Source of the DNA: Daucus carota subsp. sativus
Taxonomy: Eukaryota > Streptophyta > Magnoliopsida > Apiales > Apiaceae
Length of the DNA: 64,000 nt
Assembly: GCF_001625215.2 (NCBI RefSeq)
Contig: NC_030383.2
Location: 45,318,380 to 45,382,379, forward strand
Reading direction: 5' to 3'
Below, piece by piece: positions 1 through 12,250 of the stretch. The position numbers and the translations under genes were made by a program. The notes under the pieces were generated by a model, which was not told the origin of the DNA, searched no databases, and saw only the letters and a program-made list of their open reading frames with translations. Position 1 is the stretch's first letter. Each line of letters begins with the position of its first letter.

Positions 1-3000
1 GAGGCCAAAAGAGGAAAATTGAATCGCAGGCAAACAAAAAACGAGTCCAATGCAAAAAAAATCAAGTGAAAAGAAATAAGGTCAGCAACTTCACTATTTC
101 TTTAAAAGAATGTGCAAGTGCATATGTCCCTAATTGTTAATATTATTTCTATATGGTCTGAGAATGTGAAAATAGAAAATATATTATGATGCATGTTAAT
201 TTTTCCTATATGGATATTGTTCCTCTTATGCTAAAATATTACACCCTCTGCTGCCAAGTCAACTTGACTCATTTAACACTCTTGTATAAATATATTTTGC
301 AGCCTAACAAGAAAGAAAAGAGAAAGCTGCCTGATGAAAGTGATAACTCATTGGAGGATGAAACAGATGGAGAAGATGAACCTGGAAATTTAATTCCAAA
401 GAAGATAAAAATAAGAGCTCGTGCAAGCACATTCTCCAAAGTTATAAGTCAACTTTCAAAAGCTCAAAAGGAATGGATTCAAAATGCGGGATTTGGTGAT
501 TTACTGCTATTTTGTATGAATAAAATTCCAAAAAAAATGGCAGTAAATGTTCTTTGGTATTACGACCCTTATGAAAATGTGCTACATCTCAAGGGACCCC
601 AAGTAATTAGAATAAAGGAGGACGATGTACATGATGTTCTAGGGTTTCCAAAAGGCAACAGGGATGTTGTATTTGCTGCTGATAAAGAAAAGTTGGATGC
701 GTGGAGATCACAATTTCCAGAGAAAATAGCTCCACATAAAGTGACAGAGAAGATGGTGTTCTCTGCTATGAAAAAAAACCAGGGATGCTGATATACAATT
801 CAAACAAAACTTCATGGTTTTGTTGTCTAATCTTTTTTTTAGGTCCCACACTGGTTCTTATGTGAATCAAGAAATTTTAGAGTTTGTTGGATCGTTTGAT
901 GATGCCGTGAAATTTAACTGGTGCAAGTTGGTTGTGAAAGGGTTGAGAGACGCGTCAACAGCTTGGCTACAAGATCCAATAGAACAGTATTACACAGGAT
1001 CATTGGTGTTCTTGATTGTAAGTCTTCTAAACCTTTTTCTCTATATTTTAATTCCGTTCTGTTTTTAGTACAATCATTTACATGCATGAATAATTTTCCA
1101 ATATTTCAGTATTTCTATCTTGAGAAAGTAGAAAATGATCTCATAAAAGCTGAGAAGACAAGACCTTCATTTATAGGATGGAAAAATTCTATAATATTGC
1201 AAAGAGAAGCCACTGAAGATGTGGATAATTCTTTTGGCCAAGGAATTATTGTAAGTGTTAACCAGATTCGTACTTGGTTTTCTTACTTTGGTATTATTGC
1301 TTCCTTACTTCTGTTTGTTCTTGCGTTTTTACTTTGAAAAACTTATAAATGTCATATTATAGTTATATAAATATGAATTATATAATCTATTTTACAGAAG
1401 GCGGATTGTGAGGAATTAGACAATTCTCAGGATGATGGTGGTACTAAAAATATTGGGGAGCAAGAAACTGAGGTGAGAAAATGGAAATAACCTGCAAATA
1501 GAGACCCTGGAAAACGGTCAAACCTGTTTTCATCTTCATACCTGTTTTCATACATGTTTTAATCTTCATACCTGTTTTGATCATTATTCCTTTAATTATG
1601 ATAACACCTTTTTAGCAAGTTGAAGATTTGAAGGGTCAGTGCAAAGAAAAAGTAGAAGCAGATAGAAACAAAACATCTACGTCCAACAGGTAATTTTATT
1701 TGTTCTTCACCCTTTCAAAATTGAAACAAGTTATAACTTTCATGAGTCAATGTTATATCAATTTGTATATATTTGTGCGTGTAATTAAATTTTTTGTAGT
1801 ATGCCTGCTTCCCTTCTGCCATCTGGTGGTTTTTCAATTGAAATTGGAGGTGATGTAAGGACGACATTAGGAAAAAATTCAATTCCACACCAACAAGCAT
1901 TGGTTCCTCCGGTAATATCATTCCTTTTCCTTATTTATTTATTTCTCGTGTGTATCATAGCTTTAAATTCGGTGCATCTATTGATGATACTAACAATTTG
2001 TTGTCTGTTGTTTAAGGATGTTAAAGTCTCAACAAAAACTACAACTACAACTGCAGGAGTTGAACACGTTCTTAGTCGGGATGATAAAAAGACCACTGAA
2101 ATGGTATTTGTCATTTGTTTTCACTGATAATAATAGAAATTGTTATAGCCAAATTTGGCTAGGTCCTTGTTGGGCCAGGTATGTACTTAGTTTAACTAAG
2201 TAAGACATGAATTGGGCTAAGAGTCCTATATAAAGGAAGGACGCGTCCTCCTGCTTATAAAGTGAGGACGCGACCGACCCTTGAAGAGACTAGTCTGAAC
2301 GGAAGGGCGCAGCCCTCCGTGATATGACTGATCCGCCGATGTTGCGTATCTTAATGAAGAGGACGCGTCCTCCGCGTCGGAAGGAGGGATGCGTCCTCCA
2401 GGTCACACGTGTCCCATGAAGAGGACGCGTCCTCCTGCTTATAAAGGGAGGATGCGATCGACCTTTGGTGTTGCGTGAAGAGGACGCGTCCTCCTGCTTA
2501 TAAAGGGAGGATGTGACCGACCATTGGTGTTGCGTGAAGAGGACGCGTCTTCCGAGTCACAAGGAGGGACGCCTTACTTGAGAGTATTGATGGAGAGACG
2601 CGACCGACCTCCGTCCACCCACGTCGTGTAATCTATGGAGGAGGGCGCGCCCTCTTCGGAGGTGACCGAGGGGCGCGTCCCTTGTAAGAAGTTGACCATG
2701 AGATGAAGACCAAGGGCGTGCCTTTAACGGGGTGTCCTCGCCTCCCCGGGGGCGCGACCTCATGTTAAAGAAGGACCTGTCTGATGTGTTGTTGGAGTGG
2801 TCGATGGGACGAGACGGCGAAGGCAAGGGCGCGCCCTCAGGGGTCGCTCCCACATGTAAACACATATTGTGAGAAGGCTCTTCCTATGGGAGAGCGTACA
2901 TTCGCTGAGACAACCCTTCCGAGGGAGACGAAGACCGCCCCTCCGGGGATAGGAAGACCTACCCCTCCGGGGGATATGACGACCCCTCCGGGGGATACGA

Positions 3001-6000
3001 CGACTCTTCCGAGGTGTTGTAGCCGTTTTTGTATATCATGTGGAGGGGAGGACGCGCCCTCCCCAGACATGGCCCGGGAGGTGTGGTCTCTTGTCCAGTA
3101 AGGAGGATTGAAGACAAGATAAGGGAAGGACGCGCCCTCCCCAGACATGGCCCGGGAGGTGCGGTCTCTTGTCCAGTAAACAGGGATGAAGACGGGAATT
3201 GGGAAGGACACGTCCTCCCTATCAGGGCGCGTCCTTTGACTCAGAAGAGGCATAGTTATGAAATACATGATGAAAGAAAGAGGATGAGTGAGTCTCCGTG
3301 ACAACCCTTCCGAGGGATATGAAGACTAGTTACCAAGCTCATTTGGTAGTTATCAGGCTCATCTGATAGTTCCCGGGCTCATCCGGGCATGATCTACAAT
3401 CCTCAATCCTGCTATCTGCCGAGTTAACCCTCGTGTGGGGGCTTGAGGTGATCATGGCTCTTGAAGGCCCTCCGGGGTAACACGAAGGCCGATCATATGT
3501 CTGGATCCTGTATTCTGGTGAGTTAGCCCTCATCGGGGGATTGAGACGATCGTGTAATTCGGCTCCTTGTCTACCTTGTTTGAAGATGAAGACCTCACCG
3601 AGAGGTGAGGACATGTCCCTGCACCTCGAGGGGTTAGCCATGGCTCTCCCAGATAACTTCTCCATAAGAGTCGTGGTAGATGCTATCTCTCGTAGTGGAG
3701 ATATCGTTGAATCCGTGATCTATTTGGATTAGGAGTCTGGGGTAGTCATACTCAAGACTAATTCTAACAGGAGTAGGATTCTCCAAGATGGGCCTTCGGC
3801 CTATCTCCGACCTTATCGCCAAGAGGCCTAGTCCTGATCAAACTAGGACTCCTGGTCCAATAGAACTACGTATGGCTTGATCCCCTATAAATAGGGGTAC
3901 GTAGGCACATTGGGGGATCATGAGTTGAGAGCACGTGAGACCAACTCAAAACCCTAATCTCAGCCACCCCCTAAAACACACAACCACCACACTCCGGCAG
4001 CTAAAACCACCGTCACAGATCTTGATTCCGGCTATGAACCTCATCTTTGTTGATTACCAAATTCCTCTATCAACAAATTGGCGCTAGAAGGAGGGGCTAT
4101 TCAAGATCTTCATCTTAGGAGGAAGAGATGTCACACGACGGAGATTCGCACGTAGAGGAGGAGCGTTTTCCGGCAGGGCGATGGCTAGAGCACAAAAGAG
4201 GAGGAGACCTTCATCTACTTTTTCAGGAAAAGGACGATATCTCCATCGGGAGTTTGAAGGAGGACGATCATCAACGAAATTCTAGGAGGTAACCTAATTT
4301 GCGATCAGGGTTTTCTGGACCGGGAAGTCAGCGAAGGATGTGATTTTCGGAGACCTGACACCTACGAAGAGGGTACGCCTCCCCCGGACAGAGTACGCCT
4401 CCCCCGGACAGAGTACACCTCCCCCGGACAGGGTACACCTCCCCCTGACAGGGTACGCCTCCAAGTGATGTGGTGCTCGACTACCACCGTGAGGAACGAA
4501 TTCCCTAACACCTCCGAAGAAGGCGCACCTCCGGGTAAGATTCTCACAATGCTTTCGCATGTTATTGCTAACAAGTCTGTTGTGGTTTGAGTCTTTACGA
4601 GAAGGAGATCGCCTCCCTGGAAGCCTCAACGGTTTTCTGAAGGGGCGCGCCCTCCCCAGAGCAAGTAATTTGAGGTTCGCGAGAGGCGCATGTTGAAGGC
4701 CTGACCACATGTGATGATATGAACGGGAAAGTTACGAAGGGCGAGCTATTGAGATGGAACCTAGCTCGAAAAGTCGTAAGGATGCGCGCCTTCCCCTGAC
4801 CGGGCGCGCCCTCAGGTAAATACTAAACTCCCTCAGTATTTGGTTCCCTAAGACTACTACATGTGTAAATTCACAGGTAATATGGTGTTACCTTTAAGAG
4901 GAGTACACCTCTTCTCCATGAGGAGTAGTCGCACTTTCCTCCAACAAGGCGCGCCCTCCCGAAGAGACAAACATACTCAGGAAGGAGCTCACTAGTCTTG
5001 AAGAGGTCACGTCCCTCCCTAGGGCGCGTCCTCTCGGAAGTACTCATCACTTGAGGAAGCACATGAGGGCGCCCCCCCAAGATAATAAGGTTGAGAAGGG
5101 AGATGCTTCAAAGACGCGCCTCCTCCTAGTTGGACGCACCCCGAGTTCCAAAGTCATGTTTCCAGGGTTGATAATTTGGGAGGACGCGTCTTCCCCTAAC
5201 AGGGCGCGTCGTGAGGTAACACTGACCATCAGTATTAAGTCGTACACATGATAAAGTGCAGGTCAAGTCCAACATGCTAAAGGAGCTGTCCATCTTGATG
5301 AGGGCGCGCCCTCCATTCTACAGGAACGTGGCATGATACCTGCAAGGTCTTTGATCAAGGTACACTTAAGGCCTTTCAAAGGTTACCAAATTATCCATGA
5401 CCAGCTCTGGGTACTATGAATTTTAACCATCTATGATACGCTCTGGATGTCATCCACGATCTACTCTAGATGCTATGATTATTTACCTATCTATGATTCC
5501 CCATATGAGCCATAAGCTCTGGGACCCGTGCGATGCACCGGAGTTTTTTAAACCACGATAAGATTCGTGATGCCTCGTATGGGATGATGTATGGACTGGG
5601 GAGTGGTCCTTTTGAATTTCTTAAGCAAGTGATTCACGCGTGAAAAAGTAAGGCTGCGCCAAAGGCCGCGCCCTCTACTTAATCCTTGGAAAAGATCAAA
5701 AGAGCCTTACAAGTAAGGCTGCGCCCTCTGCTTATACAGTCCTTGAAAGAAAAGAAATATTGCAAGGCAGCGCCATCAGCCGCGCCCTCTGCTTAGGCAA
5801 TTCTTTAACAAAAAGAATTAAAAGGGGTCATGTTATAACTAGGCGGCGCCATTCTGTAAGTCGCGCCTTATATTTACTATTCCCAGATACCATGGACACA
5901 GTAAGGCTGAAAAAAAAGCCACAAACCTTCGCACAGCGAAGGCGCGCCCTTCTTTTGTTGAAGTTCATTGGCGCGAATGTTATGGTTGAATGTGTCATTT

Positions 6001-9000
6001 GGAAGGAATAAGCGAAGCTGCGCCACTGTCAACGACAGATAGGCCGCGCCCCCTGTTTTCTTTTGTCTACATAAAGATTGCTTATTATTTATGAACACAT
6101 CAAGAAGACGCGACAGCCTCATGCTTAGCAACTTTGCTAAATGATCAAAGACACCGACATTATATACATGCAAGGCTTGTGCACAGCCTGCATCTTGGAA
6201 TGTCGAGGAATAGAAGTGGCTTACGTCGCGCCTCTATGCGCGGACGCGCTCTCGGAAGAGGATGTGTGGTATGGAGTAAAAATTTCCATGATATCTCCAA
6301 TATCAAGAAAATTTGGGGAGTACTTGTTATAGCCAAATTTGGCTAGGTCCTTGTTGGGCCAGGTATGTACTTAGTTTAACTAAGTAAGACATGAATTGGG
6401 CTAAGAGTCCTATATAAAGGAAGGACGCGTCCTCCTGCTTATAAAGTGAGGACGCGACCGACCCTTGAAGAGACTAGTCTGAACGGAAGGGCGCAGCCCT
6501 CCGTGATATGACTGATCCGCCGATGTTGCGTATCTTAATGAAGAGGACGCGTCCTCCGCGTCGGAAGGAGGGATGCGTCCTCCAGGTCACACGTGTCCCA
6601 TGAAGAGGACGCGTCCTCCTGCTTATAAAGGGAGGATGCGATCGACCTTTGGTGTTGCGTGAAGAGGACGCGTCCTCCTGCTTATAAAGGGAGGATGTGA
6701 CCGACCATTGGTGTTGCGTGAAGAGGACGCGTCTTCCGAGTCACAAGGAGGGACGCCTTACTTGAGAGTATTGATGGAGAGACGCGACCGACCTCCGTCC
6801 ACCCACGTCGTGTAATCTATGGAGGAGGGCGCGCCCTCTTCGGAGGTGACCGAGGGGCGCGTCCCTTGTAAGAAGTTGACCATGAGATGAAGACCAAGGG
6901 CGTGCCTTTAACGGGGTGTCCTCGCCTCCCCGGGGGCGCGACCTCATGTTAAAGAAGGACCTGTCTGATGTGTTGTTGGAGTGGTCGATGGGACGAGACG
7001 GCGAAGGCAAGGGCGCGCCCTCAGGGGTCGCTCCCACATGTAAACACATATTGTGAGAAGGCTCTTCCTATGGGAGAGCGTACATTCGCTGAGACAACCC
7101 TTCCGAGGGAGACGAAGACCGCCCCTCCGGGGATAGGAAGACCTACCCCTCCGGGGGATATGACGACCCCTCCGGGGGATACGACGACTCTTCCGAGGTG
7201 TTGTAGCCGTTTTTGTATATCATGTGGAGGGGAGGACGCGCCCTCCCCAGACATGGCCCGGGAGGTGTGGTCTCTTGTCCAGTAAGGAGGATTGAAGACA
7301 AGATAAGGGAAGGACGCGCCCTCCCCAGACATGGCCCGGGAGGTGCGGTCTCTTGTCCAGTAAACAGGGATGAAGACGGGAATTGGGAAGGACACGTCCT
7401 CCCTATCAGGGCGCGTCCTTTGACTCAGAAGAGGCATAGTTATGAAATACATGATGAAAGAAAGAGGATGAGTGAGTCTCCGTGACAACCCTTCCGAGGG
7501 ATATGAAGACTAGTTACCAAGCTCATTTGGTAGTTATCAGGCTCATCTGATAGTTCCCGGGCTCATCCGGGCATGATCTACAATCCTCAATCCTGCTATC
7601 TGCCGAGTTAACCCTCGTGTGGGGGCTTGAGGTGATCATGGCTCTTGAAGGCCCTCCGGGGTAACACGAAGGCCGATCATATGTCTGGATCCTGTATTCT
7701 GGTGAGTTAGCCCTCATCGGGGGATTGAGACGATCGTGTAATTCGGCTCCTTGTCTACCTTGTTTGAAGATGAAGACCTCACCGAGAGGTGAGGACATGT
7801 CCCTGCACCTCGAGGGGTTAGCCATGGCTCTCCCAGATAACTTCTCCATAAGAGTCGTGGTAGATGCTATCTCTCGTAGTGGAGATATCGTTGAATCCGT
7901 GATCTATTTGGATTAGGAGTCTGGGGTAGTCATACTCAAGACTAATTCTAACAGGAGTAGGATTCTCCAAGATGGGCCTTCGGCCTATCTCCGACCTTAT
8001 CGCCAAGAGGCCTAGTCCTGATCAAACTAGGACTCCTGGTCCAATAGAACTACGTATGGCTTGATCCCCTATAAATAGGGGTACGTAGGCACATTGGGGG
8101 ATCATGAGTTGAGAGCACGTGAGACCAACTCAAAACCCTAATCTCAGCCACCCCCTAAAACACACAACCACCACACTCCGGCAGCTAAAACCACCGTCAC
8201 AGATCTTGATTCCGGCTATGAACCTCATCTTTGTTGATTACCAAATTCCTCTATCAACAGAAATGTTTGTGTGTCATTTTTTTTGTAATTATGTTTACCT
8301 AGTGGTACTTTGCATTATAGAGTTTGGTAACAAGTCAGCACTTTCATACCCCAATGGAAACAATTAAAGGAGTTGATGATTTATTTCAAATGGGTAGCAC
8401 TAACCAAACAGTAGACATAGCAATCATGTCGGTTGCTAGAGACATAAGTGCTGATTACGTTGATGAAGATTTTATAAAGGAATATGTAAGTAGTCATACA
8501 TTTATAGTTGGATTCTAACACTTTCAAATTATTCTCTTCTAACAATCGTTTATTGTTCAATCTTGTAGGAAACAATGCAACTGATCAAAGAAGAACTTAA
8601 GCAAATGGAAACTTTGAAAACATCCTGCTGTAACAATTTAAAAATTGCACGGGCATTATTCCCTTCCAATTCAGAATTGGAGAAACTTGAAGAGCAATTT
8701 GAGAGGTTGCATCAATTTTCTGGCATCAAAAAACCACCAGCAACCGTGGATAAAAGGTTTAATTAGTTTCTGTTTTTTTTCTTTTTTATTCACTTTATTT
8801 GCCCAATTAGATAACAAAAATATAGAATGAACTAGTAGGTTTGGTGTTCAGAACCCCACCCCCCAATTAAAAACTTTAAGTGAAGTGAGGTAATTATCAT
8901 ATTAGAAAATCCTATTACTATTTGTCTTACTATTAGAAAATCCTATTCTGACAGTTGTGAACGCAATGATTTGGAAAATGCAAAATCTAACATAAATCAA

Positions 9001-11597
9001 ATGAATGTTGGACAAAGGCCAAGGAGGGAAATGAAAATAGGTGAATTTCAGAAATCACCGTTTCGTCAGCGAACCATTGACATTGACAAGTTAAAGTTGT
9101 CAAAAGTGGAGGAAGACACTTGGTGTTGGCTTAATGCAAACAGTTTTTTGCCACTGTAAGTTGAATTTATGATTTATAATAATAATGTTAATTTAGTCTA
9201 CAAAATAGGATTATAATATATATTTTTTCTTGCATTGCAGTCAACAAATTTTCTCTTGGAATGGACATTATATATGTTTGAAGCAACAATTTCAATCATT
9301 GCGTGATGGCTGTCAAATATATACTGCTGTTGTGGATACTTTCACCTGTGTCTTGAATGATGATGAGAGGTTCAGATCACTTGATTCTCCGAGGAGATTT
9401 TTTTGCAATACATACACAACGGTATTAAAAAGAATTTAAAATTAGTAATAATCTCTATTGTCCTGATTTTTTCATATTTAATGTTTTATCTTAAATTCTA
9501 TTACAATTCCATACAATAGAGTTGAAAAAATAAAAGGACCTTATGTTTATACATATTATCATGCATTTGTTACCTAGTAGGATGCTATATTGGAATTTGC
9601 AATCCTAGCTAAACCTCAAGAACAGATTACTCATATTCCTAGTTAATAAACCAGCTGCTCCATGAGTCCATTAGCTAATAAAACTGTTGTTGCTTGTGCA
9701 TTTATCTCTTTTGGCTCAGTAATGTTTTTATCAGTAATGGAAATAATTATTTATCTCCATTGTCTTTTTTTTCTTTTTGCTCATATTCTTTAAATTTATT
9801 GTCAACAGCTTAACACAATGACCAGAACAAACGAAATCAACCCTCCTCATAATGAAAAAGATCATGATTGCTTAAGTTCGAGTGAAATGAAGTACAAGAG
9901 GTTTTGTTCAAATTTTAATGAAGTACTTGCTCAATTTTCTGTGAGCATCAGCAATGTTGATCTGGTATTTCATTATTCATTAAATTTCTTGTGTTACTAT
10001 GTGTTTATTTTATCACTATGCTTTAATTTTTTTTATTTCTTTGCCTATATTTAAGATGTCAAAATGAAATGCAGGTCTTCTTCCCCATCCATTATATCAA
10101 CCATTTCTATGTGGTGTGCTTCGATTTAAAAAACCCTGCAATTGAGATTTTGGACAACAATTGTTTAGGAGATTCAATTACAAGCATTTATGATGGTTAC
10201 CCGCAAAGCTTGGTATGGCATATTCTTGATATTCTTTATTTTTTATGCAATATATTTTGTATCATGTATATCCTTATTAATTCATGTATTAGATTTTGAT
10301 TCGAATACACAAAAATCATTCTAATTGGTTTTGTAAACCCTCTTTGCAGAAAGAGAATTTTGTCAAATACATGATGAATGTTAGTGAGGTGAAAGCTAGA
10401 CATTTGTTGAATGTTGAAATCACACGACTTCAGATGAAATGGCGCACGACAAACAATTCTATTGATTGTGGAATCTTTGCTATGCGCCACATGGAGACCT
10501 ATAAAGGGAATGGAGTCCGTAGCTGGGATTCAAAATTCGCTCCTGAAACTCAAAAGGTAAATATGGATACTTTAGCATATGTTCCAAATTTAAGTCATTC
10601 TCCAACTACTCTATCATTTTTAATACAATATACAGTGTTGTACTACAGAAAAGAAGAAGCTATTCTGAGTAATTTTATTGGTTACACATTAGATATTATT
10701 TTGGAAGTTACTTACCTTCAGTTTTGCTCCATGAAATGATTTTTAGCAGCTTACTTGGTAAGACTATGAACATGTTAGGTTGGAAAATCATGAGTTGCAT
10801 CAACATTGTACACGTGATATAGGTCTGTTCTGCCATAACATTTAGCCACACTGCCTCAATTAAAATAGAGACATGTAGTTTAAGTTGAACTTGTATACTT
10901 TCCTAACATAAAATAAAATATTATGAAAACATCATGCCCATAAAGCCAATGAAGGTAACATAAATACGTCAACTAAATATCTTAGATTGTGTTAATGTTT
11001 ACATCCTTTTCTTAAAAAGTCAAAATCAAAGGTCTTCTGGTCCTTAAGGGTGATCTTTTCACTAATATGTTGTAAGAATCAATTCATTTTAACTTGGTGT
11101 TTCTTGTGTGCTCTTAAAGCAGCGGATCTGGTTTTTATCTTTACTATTGTTGGGATTTCACATTTTCACAACTATGTAACTGCTAAAAATGCCTTTAGGT
11201 AGCATTTCAATATTTATCTACTAAAAATGCCTTTAGGTAGTATATACTCTAGAACAAGCAGATGCTTAATCTTATTTGGATAGTATAAAACACAGTACCA
11301 AAGCATTAAGCTTGATTACATGCTGTTGACAACCACTTTAGCAACAAATCAGTTTATGTTTAGTCCACCTACTCTAAGCTTTTGCTTGCTACATCTACCT
11401 CATTTAAAGGACCATAAACATATTATTTGTTATATTTTGGCACTAATATATTTTCAATCAACTTTTTTCAGCAAATTCAAGCGAGACAGATACACAAGGC
11501 CAGACAACTCTATGCTCACAAAATCATTTCATCAACTGCTAACTCCTTGCGAAATCAGATGCAGCTAGACATTAATTGCACTTTAGCAAGAAATTAA
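1..11597 (+). CDS. Ulp1/C48 cysteine protease-like protein, 5' end outside window, one frameshift
   Basis: Predicted SUMO-protease-like (peptidase C48) protein of the kind carried by plant MULEs. I read 15 exons with agreeing splice phases: ..3-80, 303-1017, 1110-1250, 1398-1472, 1616-1689, 1800-1911, 2017-2103, 8321-8485, 8569-8756, 8955-9155, 9241-9421, 9809-9964, 10075-10212, 10350-10556 and 11472-11597 (stop TAA). The N-terminal part is very basic, then acidic (LPDESDNSLEDETDGEDE), then a globular domain (SQLSKAQKEWIQNAGFGDLL). The protease core is at 9900-10540: His in HYINHFYVV, Asp in IEILDNN, Cys in IDCGIFAMRHME. The usual oxyanion Gln before the Cys motif is not seen. One extra A in the A-run at 770-777 shifts frame inside exon 303-1017; removing one A restores continuity (MKKTRDAD...). 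An LTR retrotransposon fills the intron 2104-8320. Family assignment is firm; function as an active protease is unproven. Confidence 0.72.
2141..4075 (+). repeat. 5' LTR
   Basis: 1935-bp long terminal repeat. A TATA box (TATAAATA at 3886-3893) inside CCCCTATAAATAGGGG marks the probable promoter, placing U3 at about 2141-3915 and R/U5 after it. U3 holds tandem modules of about 60 bp (2407-2590) and many GC-rich palindromes of the type AGGACGCGTCCT. Confidence 0.95.
4079..4096 (+). other. Primer binding site candidate
   Basis: TGGCGCTAGAAGGAGGGG begins three bases after the 5' LTR. The TGGCGC start and the position fit a tRNA primer binding site as in Ty3/Gypsy-type plant elements. The tRNA was not identified. 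Confidence 0.6.
4371..4460 (+). repeat. 20-bp minisatellite inside the retrotransposon
   Basis: About four and a half copies of a 20-bp unit, GAGTACGCCTCCCCCGGACA with few changes, in exact 20-bp register. It lies in the non-coding interior of the LTR element. Confidence 0.85.
4461..6324 (+). other. Interior of LTR element without coding capacity
   Basis: GC-rich stretches with repeated GGGCGCGCCCTC-like words, then modules around 5640-5900 of the form AAGGCTGCGCC...GCCGCGCCCTCTGCTTA. No retrotransposon protein motif could be found in any frame. A purine-rich run AAGAAAATTTGGGGAG (6305-6320) just before the 3' LTR is the polypurine-tract candidate. Confidence 0.6.
6325..8259 (+). repeat. 3' LTR
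   Basis: Second copy of the 1935-bp LTR, offset by 4184 bp from the first; no difference was noticed by eye. The TATAAATA copy is at 8070-8077. The base after its final CA starts the GAAAT target duplication. Confidence 0.95.
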
Positions 11598-11839
11598 CAA
11601 GTAAATATCAGTGATAAATTTGTATAAAGCTGGTGGAGGACTGGAGGTCATAACAGAAGTGATACAACTTTGTTCCTTTTGGAGTAAATTCTGGAAATGA
11701 TGCAGCTAGACATTAATTGCACTTTAGCAAGAAATTAACAAGTAAATATCAATGATAAATTTGTATAAAGCTGGTGGAGGACTGGAGGTCATAACAGAAG
11801 TGATACAACTTTGTTCCTTTTGGAGTAAATTCTGGAAAT
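11558..11839 (+). repeat. 141-bp tandem duplication over the gene's stop codon
   Basis: Copies 11558-11698 and 11699-11839 start GATGCAGCTAGACATTAATT and differ by one base that I could see (ATCAGTGAT versus ATCAATGAT). The first copy holds the last 13 codons and stop of the Ulp1-like gene plus 3' flank, so the second repeats the 3' coding end downstream of the stop. Confidence 0.9.
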
Positions 11840-12250
11840 GATTCTACTTATGGTAATTACATATAATATTACTTATGGTAAATGATATTTTTGGAGTAAA
11901 TTCTGTAAATGATTCTACTTATGGCAATTACATATAAAATTTCTTAATATGATATTCTTGTTTGGATTTTTAATAGCTTAATAGTTATGGTGATCAAATT
12001 TTTGTATGTTCCTATTAATGATTTTTTCAGAAGAAATTGTAGAAACATAATTTATGGATTCTATTACTGATTCCACTATAATTTGCTTGGGAAAATGTTA
12101 AAATGATTCTATCTTGAAAGTTTTTGGGGGATTCTATTACTGATTCTAACAACATACACAACACACAACTACAAAAAAATATAACTTATTGTTTATAAAG
12201 ATGCAGTGAATTTGAAGAAAAAGAACAAAACAAATTGTATGTTAAATTGT
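11840..12250. other. AT-rich spacer, no gene seen
   Basis: Contains a short local repeat (TTTGGAGTAAATTCTGNAAATGATTCTACTTATGG, twice within 11815-11925). No coding signal was seen on either strand. Confidence 0.5.

Larger units (their letters stand above)
2141..8259 (+). mobile_element. Non-autonomous LTR retrotransposon (LARD-like), recently inserted
   Basis: Two 1935-bp direct repeats (2141-4075 and 6325-8259) begin TGTTATAG and end CTATCAACA, the usual TG...CA ends. Target duplication GAAAT is present at 2136-2140 and 8260-8264. A primer-binding-site candidate follows the left LTR and a purine-rich stretch precedes the right LTR, so the element is on the plus strand. The 2249-bp interior has no recognisable gag, protease, reverse transcriptase, RNase H or integrase; its open frames are GC-rich repeat translations. 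It therefore depends on proteins made elsewhere. The LTRs looked the same throughout, including identical open frames at a fixed 4184-bp offset, which implies a young insertion. It lies in an intron of the Ulp1-like gene, in the same sense. Confidence 0.95.

Noticed and set aside
2557..3665. Open frames of 60-155 codons on both strands of the LTRs (repeated at 6741-7849)
   Set aside because: They are translations of GC-rich palindromic repeats, overlap on both strands and show no protein motif. They are repeated because the LTR is repeated.
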